From assembly GCF_029867415.1 (NCBI RefSeq), contig NC_081181.1, forward strand, positions 70,280,144 through 70,344,143: a DNA stretch of 64,000 nucleotides, in the 5' to 3' direction. Both the position numbers and the translations under genes were made by a program. This document shows, piece by piece, positions 57,060 to 64,000 of this stretch. This stretch comes from Vicia villosa (Eukaryota > Streptophyta > Magnoliopsida > Fabales > Fabaceae). The stretch's first letter is position 1; each line of letters starts with the position of its first letter. Below the pieces are notes generated by a model. The model saw only the letters and a program-made list of their open reading frames with translations. It made no database searches and had not been told where the DNA came from.

Positions 57060-60000
57060 GCTGCCCCTATTCAATCTTCTTGAACCTGAATGTACGAACA
57101 ATACCAGTTCTGGACATTTGAGGTGTAAGTGGATTGAATACCCAACAGTACCATCAAAATTTGCGCTCTGGAGTAACAACTCTGAAGAGATACTTGTAAT
57201 TGTGATTTCGAATGAGGACATCAGTTACTATTGACTCCAAACAAGGGATACTATCAAACGCTTGACATAAACAAGAAACGCCAGTCAACTACTGGACCTT
57301 TGCCGATAACAACCGGACTTTGGAGGAAAGGACTAATAACAATCAGACCTAACCGAAGGATGCCTGTCACTACAGGACTTTGAAGGAAAGGGCTAGTAAC
57401 CACTAGACTCGACCAAGGGATGCCTGTAACCACAGGACTTTTGCTGGTAACAACCAGACTTTGAAGGAAAGCACTAATAACAATCAGACCTAACCAAAGA
57501 TGCCTGTAACCACAGGACTTTAAAGGAACAAACTAGTAACAACTAGAACTGACCAAAGGATGCCTGTAACAACAGGACTTTAAGGAAAAGGCTAGTAACC
57601 ACTAGACTCAACCAAAGGGTGCCTATAACCATAGGACTTTTACTGGTAACAACCAGATTTTGAAAGATGCCTGTAACAACAGGACTTTAAGGAAAAGGCT
57701 AGTAACCACTAGACTCAACCAAAGGGTGCCTATAACCATAGGACTTTTACTGGTAACAACCAGATTTTGAAAGATGCCTGTAACAACGGGACTTTAAAGG
57801 AACAGACTAGTAACAACTAGAACTGACCAAAGGATGCCTGTAACAACAGGACTTTTGCTGGTAACAACCAGAATTTGAAGGATGCCCATAACCATGGGAC
57901 TTTTGAAAGAGATGCCAATAATTATTGGACTTAACTGAATCCCACAGGCCAAAAGGCGGGGTGTAACTCTTCAAGAGTAGCGATCGTTCGAATTGCCACA
58001 CACAAAGTGTGGGTTATCCAAACGATTGAGCTCTGCAAACGGAAAATAACCAAAGAAGGTAATGATCTTGACAAAGAAAGACTTTGTATCCAGTCCGCAC
58101 TGGAGGGAGAAAGAAAGATTTCTTTTGGGGATATGTTACTTTGTGCCTTGGAATCACATACGAACTTGGCCTATGCATTGATGCATGTTTGAATTTTTCC
58201 ATGGCGTAATGCTCCATATTCATGGAAATGCTACGCATTTTTGTAGATGCGATGTGAATGCAATGAAACTATATGCAAAGCGCCAAATAAAGGCGTTGGT
58301 GTGATAGAGAGCAGAATCATTGGGGTCCCTTCAGGGAATATTCCATTATCTTTTTAATCGAATATCATCTTTGACCTCGGGCGAGATAAACACCAGGGAG
58401 AATTCCCTTAGAGTTGAAAACTCTGTGGGGATGCCAATCTTTCAAGATACCCCTTCTGGTTATTGACTTGCGAAGCAAAGCGTAACTTCTGACTTCTCAC
58501 CTTGTGCCATTGCTTGGAGAATTTTTCAACTTGGGGCGGTTCCCTCTTTCCACCATGGTGGGGATTAGAAATCCAGATAAGGAACCACGGTTTGGAGAAG
58601 CGGAACAACTCCTAGGAGAAATAAACTCCTATGCTCGGGGAATGGAACAAACTCTTAGGAGAAATAAACTCCTATACTCGGGGGGAGATTTTCAGGGAGA
58701 AACAAACTCCTATGCTAGGGGAGAGAGTAACTTGCTGGGGAAGAGCATTATGATACTTCTCCATTATGTGATGGTCAACTGCACTTTACACGTGAATGAC
58801 AGTTCTTCAATACAAACTGAAAGATTATGCCCCAGGCTTCTTGACCTACGAAGATATTTGCCTCGAAAGGATCCTTACACCATGCTTACTTAAGGTAATT
58901 CTGCCCCAACATACTCATACATTTGAAAAAGTCCCTCCTGATCAACGAATCCTTGAAGAGATTTGTTGAATCTCGACGTAACTGCCCCAGATTGAGTGAG
59001 CTTGAGAGATTCCTCGACGTCACTACCTCATATTGATTGAAATCAAGAGAGAGATTCCTCGACTTGATTAACCCTGATTGGTCGAATTTGAGATGTCAAA
59101 CCTTGATTTGCTTGCCCCATATGGGATGAACTCACGAGAGAGATTCCTCGTCGTGACTATTTCTAATTATGTACATCTTATCGGAATCCTTGAGTTTTAC
59201 TTCCCTTAAGATCCCACAAATCGTGGAAGTAACTTTACCACACTCAATAGAGTTTTCAAAACCTTCAGGGTAATCAATCAAAGAGAGTATCCACTGCTCA
59301 TGCTCAATAGAGTATTCAGACTTCTCCCCCCAGGGTAACCAATCAAAGAAGGTATAAACTCATTATGCTCACTGGAGTCTTCAGACAACATGCCCCTTGA
59401 TATCAATTTCTGAAATGACTTCTTTTTTTCTCTACGGAGTTCTCAAGTCTCTTTTACTTTAACATGATAAAGCTCTTCATGGATTCTCATCATGGAAACT
59501 TCCTTGATGTTTAAGCAAATGTTTTTTATGCAAAAGAATGTTAATTATGATAATGTCAATCCTAATTCAAAGCCTATGCTAGTCTTGAAGCTTACACAAC
59601 TTTTTATAAAATGAGGTTGCAACCTCTTGTGAATGAAAGATAAAGCGAGCATACGATACCAACATATATATATGTGTTACGCTTCATTGGGAGTCAGTAA
59701 ACACTATCTCATGGGAGCGCGTCTTCGAAATAAACCCTACTTCAATTAGGACTTTTAAGGGTTGTAACTTGGTCTGGTTCATGGTTTTCAGAAACAAAGG
59801 ATTTTTAGGCTCAAAATTATTTGGTGCCCACCCTCTTCATGATGTCCTCCATTCTTAAGTTCAATTAACTCAACATGAGTGTCCATCTCTCACAAGGAAT
59901 TTTTTTTGAAACGGTTGAGGAATCAATGAGGTTTTTCGGACATGGCAGTCGCTCACCTTTTATTCTTTTGATTCATTATCACACGACTTTGTTCTTGCTT

Positions 60001-61618
60001 TATTTTCACCATCATTTTTCTTTTTATTGCTATATTCTTTTCTTACATTTTTTTTCATCATTTTTTCTTTTATTTTTTTTTTGAACAAGTCGTGTAACCT
60101 CGCATTGTCTTCAATTCGTTGGAAGTGATTGCGATTGCCTCATTCCATGATTGATGAAGGATTACCATTGTGGCATCGTCATCTTTTATCCTCTTGGCGG
60201 GTGAAGGGTAACCATCACGGTTTTGACTTTCCTCAACCTTTTGAAGGATAACCATTGTTGTATCCTTAGATACATACCCTTTATGAGTTTTGAACATTTG
60301 ATCAAGTTAAATGAACACTACCCTGCCCCTGGGTTAAAAAATAAGGGTTTTTTCTGATTAGAAAAGAAACTCCTACTTCAAGGCTCAAAGGGGTTAACGA
60401 GGGTCTATCTCCCTTATATCTCCAGTGTTTGGGGATTTGAAACAATGCCTGTACATCATCAGCAGGATTTTATTCAAAAACACACAATTAGGGATTTTGC
60501 ATTTTTTTTATTGTCATCATTCTCCCTCCGCTCTTTGCCTAAGCAAGAGATTAATAAAGTTGGTATCGTAATGCCAAAACCTTTTTTTTTTTGAGTGAAA
60601 ACGAATGGATTACTTCAAGACAAACATAAACAATGCATTATGATTTTCATTCAGAAATTAACAAATTTTTACATGCTAGAAATGCTTAAACAAACAATGA
60701 AACGTTACAAATGAGAATGCAATAAAGAACTAAATGAATGCCCTTGTTGAGGAGACTTGACTCCGTCTGGACTTATTGCTCTTGAATGCTTTTTTCAGTT
60801 TTGATACCCCATTGAGACTTCAACTTGTGCATAGGACCTCTTGGAGTGGATTGTGGTTATTCCGAAATCAACGAGGACTTGAATTCTGCCTTTGAATGTC
60901 CTACCACCTTCAGTTGAATGGCTAGGTGCCCCAGCATGGTAGCCACTTAACATTATCATATGTTTCTTCCACACACTTTAGATTACTTCCCAGAAGAATA
61001 TTCCAACAAGGGCGTACAAGAGTGGTGCATTTTTGCCTTACTTTAGGGATTCGAGCAATGCAAATGATGCAATACTCAAGATAGACAATGTCTTGCTTAT
61101 CCCTCGGTCGGGAGCCCCAAATATAGATGCTAGAACAGTAATCACCATAATAAATGGAAGAAGCTAGTATGATCATCAAACTCAGGAGAGCTATATGTGG
61201 TAAGGAAGACCCACAACACAAATCTTAACCAACTGAGATTCTAACCAACAGGGAAGTAATTGAGCACAAGGCATTACGTCATTTTGTTTCCCATATTCTT
61301 TATTTCTTTGTTGACGAGCAAAGGCCACTGAGAAGAAAATTCCGGGAAGATATGACCCATGACATGAAGCAACAGCCTGAGAATGAGAAACGCCTCTGCA
61401 GAACACTCTTGATTATCACATGGCAAAAGATTCCGAAAGAGTCACACAAGAACTTGTAATGCTTTTAAGGGGTTCGAGCAATGCAAATGGTGCAGTGCTC
61501 AAGACCAGAATACGTCTTGCTTATCCCTCGGTCGGGAGCCCCAAGCAACTTCCACATATGTACAAGAGATGATTACCACTTTGGCTTCAATATCCAAACC
61601 ATTTGGAGTGAGAGTAAG
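57060..61618 (-). other. R6 3' untranslated region
   Basis: About 4.5 kb between gag and the 3' LTR. From the LTR outward it holds the polypurine tract, a hairpin array (57281-57925), three units around AGGAGAAATAAACTCCT (58610-58710, also a hairpin) and repeated GAGAGATTCCTCGAC words (58960-59150). Blocks conserved with R3 lie at 59680-59870 and 60310-60470. Finally there is a 75-bp direct repeat (61046-61120 and 61469-61544, sharing TCTTGCTTATCCCTCGGTCG). No ORF looks real. Confidence 0.7.
57281..57925. repeat. Tandem array of mini-hairpins with covarying stems
   Basis: About 20 units of the form N5-AAC(C/A)-N5' recur every 25-50 bp. Examples: CCTGT-AACC-ACAGG, CTAGT-AACA-ACTAG, CTGGT-AACA-ACCAG, CCTAT-AACC-ATAGG, CCCAT-AACC-ATGGG and CCAAT-AATT-ATTGG. 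A higher-order period of 107 bp is seen at 57559 and 57666. It lies 220 bp from the 3' LTR of R6, the same position as the R3 array, but has a different sequence. Confidence 0.92.
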
Positions 61619-62050
61619 TCACCCTTGCATTTTTTTTTTTACATCAGGCACTAGGCACAATCCAAAGATGTCTAAATCAACGGAGTCACAATCTTTTATG
61701 GCTTTCAACCTTTTCTCCAAGAGATGGAATCTTTTGTCAATTTCAGTAATCGGAAACTTGAAGATTTCCATTCCCAAATTTTTCTTATGATGTGGAGCCT
61801 CTTTAACAGTAATAGGAACCTCAACACACTTCAGACACTCTAATTCATAAGAACTTCTCATGTGTGAGATTAACATTTGCATTTGGCCTCTGAAGAAACT
61901 GTTCTCAAATCCTTTTGTCTAAGAGAAAAGGCTTGAATAACCTTCATACACAGATTTTTGTCAGTCCCCACTTCTGTTCTTATCTCAGTCAAAACCTCAC
62001 GGAGTTGTCCCATTATTAACTTTCAAGCGCGTAGCGGGGAGAAGTCAGAT
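61619..62050 (-). pseudogene. R6 gag N-terminal fragment
   Basis: The minus strand reads from about 62010 (MGQLREVLTEI-like) through ECLKCVEVPIT to ITEIDKRFHLLEKRLKAIKD and FGLCLVPDVKKK. This is the region before the capsid domain in R3-type gag (compare EKRLRAM..NDYFGVAAENMCLV at about 38560-38620, minus). The capsid itself and any pol are missing. Several stops are present. Confidence 0.6.
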
Positions 62051-62603
62051 TTTGTAGTTGAAGTTAGAACTTGAGTAGAAAGGGCCCTCATAAACTTCTG
62101 ATAGAACTATGAAATGCATGATAATGTGAATGCATGTTCCATTTATGGGGAATCCTAAAGACTCTTCATACTTTTTCTCTTTTATTCCCTTTTTTTTTTT
62201 GCATCTAGTATCTTTTTTTCTTCTCCATCTTTTCTGTTTTTCTACCTTTTTTTGTTTCCTCTTTCTTTTCCTTTTTTTTTTGAATGAGACTTTAGGATCC
62301 CCCACAAATGAAGTGAATAAAGTGATAATGTTATGCAATGCAAAAGCATGGGATCAAGGTCCATATAATCTTAGTAACCACTGTACAATCCTTTGAATAA
62401 CTGATGTAGGTCAGATGTCATGAGATCAAAGTTCCGACACTTTTTGAATACCAGGAGAACCAATAGTCACCAACAGAATAGAATAGTCACCAACGGTACC
62501 TGTCATGTATATCCCACCCCACTCACAGGTGAATCTAGGTCAAGGTAGGTCAAAAAGGTCTCCAGCGTTAACAACTCTCCTGAAACACCATCATTGTTGC
62601 AAA
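62051..62603 (-). other. R6 internal leader, no gene seen
   Basis: Pyrimidine-rich runs (62165-62285) create a spurious Lys-rich reading on the minus strand. TCACCAACAGAATAGAATAG-type short repeats lie at 62465-62495. It is cut at 62604 by the R7 LTR (flank GCAAA). Confidence 0.5.
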
Positions 62604-64000
62604 TGTAACACCCCATATTTTCTAAATTTAATTTAATTGGAAATTAAATTATTATTTGGAATTATTCAGTATTTTGTGGAATTATTTGGAAAGAAATATG
62701 AGATAGGCTATTGGGCCAAGTGTGGTGTTAGTAAAGAGGGGGGGGGGGGTGCTATGTTAGTAAAAGGTCTTGTTCCAATTAAGGCTTATTTTATAAAATA
62801 ATAAGGAAAATTGGAAAATGAGGAAAAAGGAGTCAGAACGTGAAAGATGAGAAGTGGAAGAGAAGAGCTGAGGAACGTAAAGAGGAAACAAGGAGGAGAG
62901 GACCAAAGATCAAGAACTCTTGGCTAAGGTAAGGGGGGACTCTCTGGTTATCATCTATTATCGTGTTCTTAGATAATAATATTGATTAGGGATGTTGTTG
63001 AGTCAATTGGGTCATATGTTAGGTTTAGGGAGGTTATGAATTGATGAAAATTGCAATGGATTATTGGTTGATTATGTGTTGTTTTGATGTGTGATGATGA
63101 ATAATGATGCAATTGATGATTAGCTGCCTGTATATGATGTTTAGAGTCAGTGTTGGACTCAAATTGAGTCAAATCGCAGGTCTGACGCAGACCCGAAAAT
63201 CTATGAAATCGCCAGTTCGCGCCGCGTCCTAGTGTTGGCGCCGCGAAGGCGTACTTTTCCTCGCATCGCGCCGCGTCCATGAGTTGGCGCCGCGAACGTG
63301 TTGGTATGGCTTCAGGTCGCGCCGCGTAGTCTTGGTCGCGCCGCGTACTGTAGCGTTAGTTGTTTTCTTGGGAAAGTTAAATGATGTGTAACTTTCGAAC
63401 CGTAGGTCCGTTTTTAGTGTCGTTTCGAGCACGATGAATCTTATGAGATAACCTACGTGTTTAAATGATAAAATGAGGTGTGGATCCAATTATTTTTAAG
63501 TATGATTTTATTTCTTGGTGATTGATGTATTGTACATATAAGTGATGAGATATGTTAAAATACATGCTATGTGGAAATATTGGTCATGTGATGATTTGTT
63601 TAATTGGATGATATATTGTTGACATATATGATGACATGTGACAATATGAGTTGTTATTTTGAAAACATTATGATGTGATGATTTGTAGAGAATTGTATGA
63701 TGTTGATTGATTGTATTGGAATGATGTGGGTACATGTGTGTTCTTCTTATTGATGATGATGATTGATGTGGACACATGTATGTTCTTTAATGATGATGAT
63801 GATGATGATGATTGATTGTATTGAATGATGCTAATGTATATAAACATACTTTGATGATGATGATGTTAATGATGATGATGAAATGAGTATTTGATGATGT
63901 TACTCATTAGACTTGACGATGGTATAAGTATGTTGTATATGTTGCATTCATTCATGTGCATTGATGATACTGTATCCATAAGGGTGTGTTGGATCAGTGA
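62604..64000 (+). mobile_element. R7: Tekay-type LTR, plus sense, runs off the window
   Basis: It begins TGTAACACCCC. A GGCTAAGGTAAGGGG segment (about 62922) is the sense form of the CCTTACCTTAG seen in LTRs (a)-(c). It includes a run of 12 G (62738-62749), six GCGCCGCG words in three 19-bp-spaced pairs (63219-63345) and (GAT)n tracts (63750-63885). No LTR end is reached; whether an internal region follows is unknown. Confidence 0.72.
63750..63885. repeat. (GAT)n-rich microsatellites
   Basis: Several interrupted runs of TGA/GAT triplets lie within the R7 LTR. Confidence 0.9.

Noticed and set aside
62045..62338. Lys/Arg-rich ORF on the minus strand
   Set aside because: It is the antisense reading of pyrimidine runs within the R6 leader; no conserved pattern.

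Overview
This window is plant nuclear DNA: AT-rich, with intron-split coding sequence, TATA-driven LTRs and dense nested retrotransposons. The very long LTRs (3.3-4.4 kb), a primer-binding site that looks complementary to tRNA-Arg, and Ty3/gypsy elements of the Tat lineage (second RNase H, antisense ORFs after pol) suggest a legume with a medium to large genome, such as the Medicago/Trifolium/Pisum/Vicia group. That placement is inference; no species can be read from the window.

Layout. (1) 450-2901, minus: the first four exons of the only recognisable host gene, a predicted plastid-targeted, membrane-anchored protein entering a leucine-rich repeat domain. Its third intron holds a hAT MITE, a Stowaway MITE and a tandem duplication. 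(2) 3571-10248, plus: R1, an old decayed Tat element cut off before reverse transcriptase and carrying two solo LTRs. (3) 10251-22935: a pile of minus-sense LTRs (three Tekay-like, one large Tat-like), a copia 5' LTR plus gag, and the 3' end of a Tekay-type polyprotein split by a hAT element. (4) 23762-28985: Stowaway, Mutator-like and Harbinger remnants, an internally deleted chromovirus, and a copia LTR-gag fragment. (5) 28986-41998, minus: R3, a gag-only LTR element whose gag is split by R4, a plus-sense 3.25-kb solo LTR with 5-bp target duplications. (6) 41999-52769, plus: R5, an almost complete Tat element (gag, protease, RT, two RNase H domains, integrase, two antisense ORFs) inserted in the 5' LTR of R3. 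(7) 52770-62603, minus: R6, another gag-only element, inserted in the second antisense ORF of R5. (8) 62604-64000, plus: R7, a Tekay-type LTR inserted in R6 and running off the window. On the right the order of insertion is therefore R3, then R5, then R6, then R7.

The most unusual signal is in the non-coding parts of these elements. The arrays next to the 3' LTRs of R3 and R6, and a minisatellite inside the R6 LTR, are strings of small hairpins whose stems differ from unit to unit while staying complementary. Several unrelated LTR families (Tat, Tekay, copia) also carry their own short palindromic or self-similar word in pairs spaced about 19-22 bp. These patterns may be traces of strand switching during reverse transcription, or selected RNA or DNA structures. 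I know of no description of them as one phenomenon.
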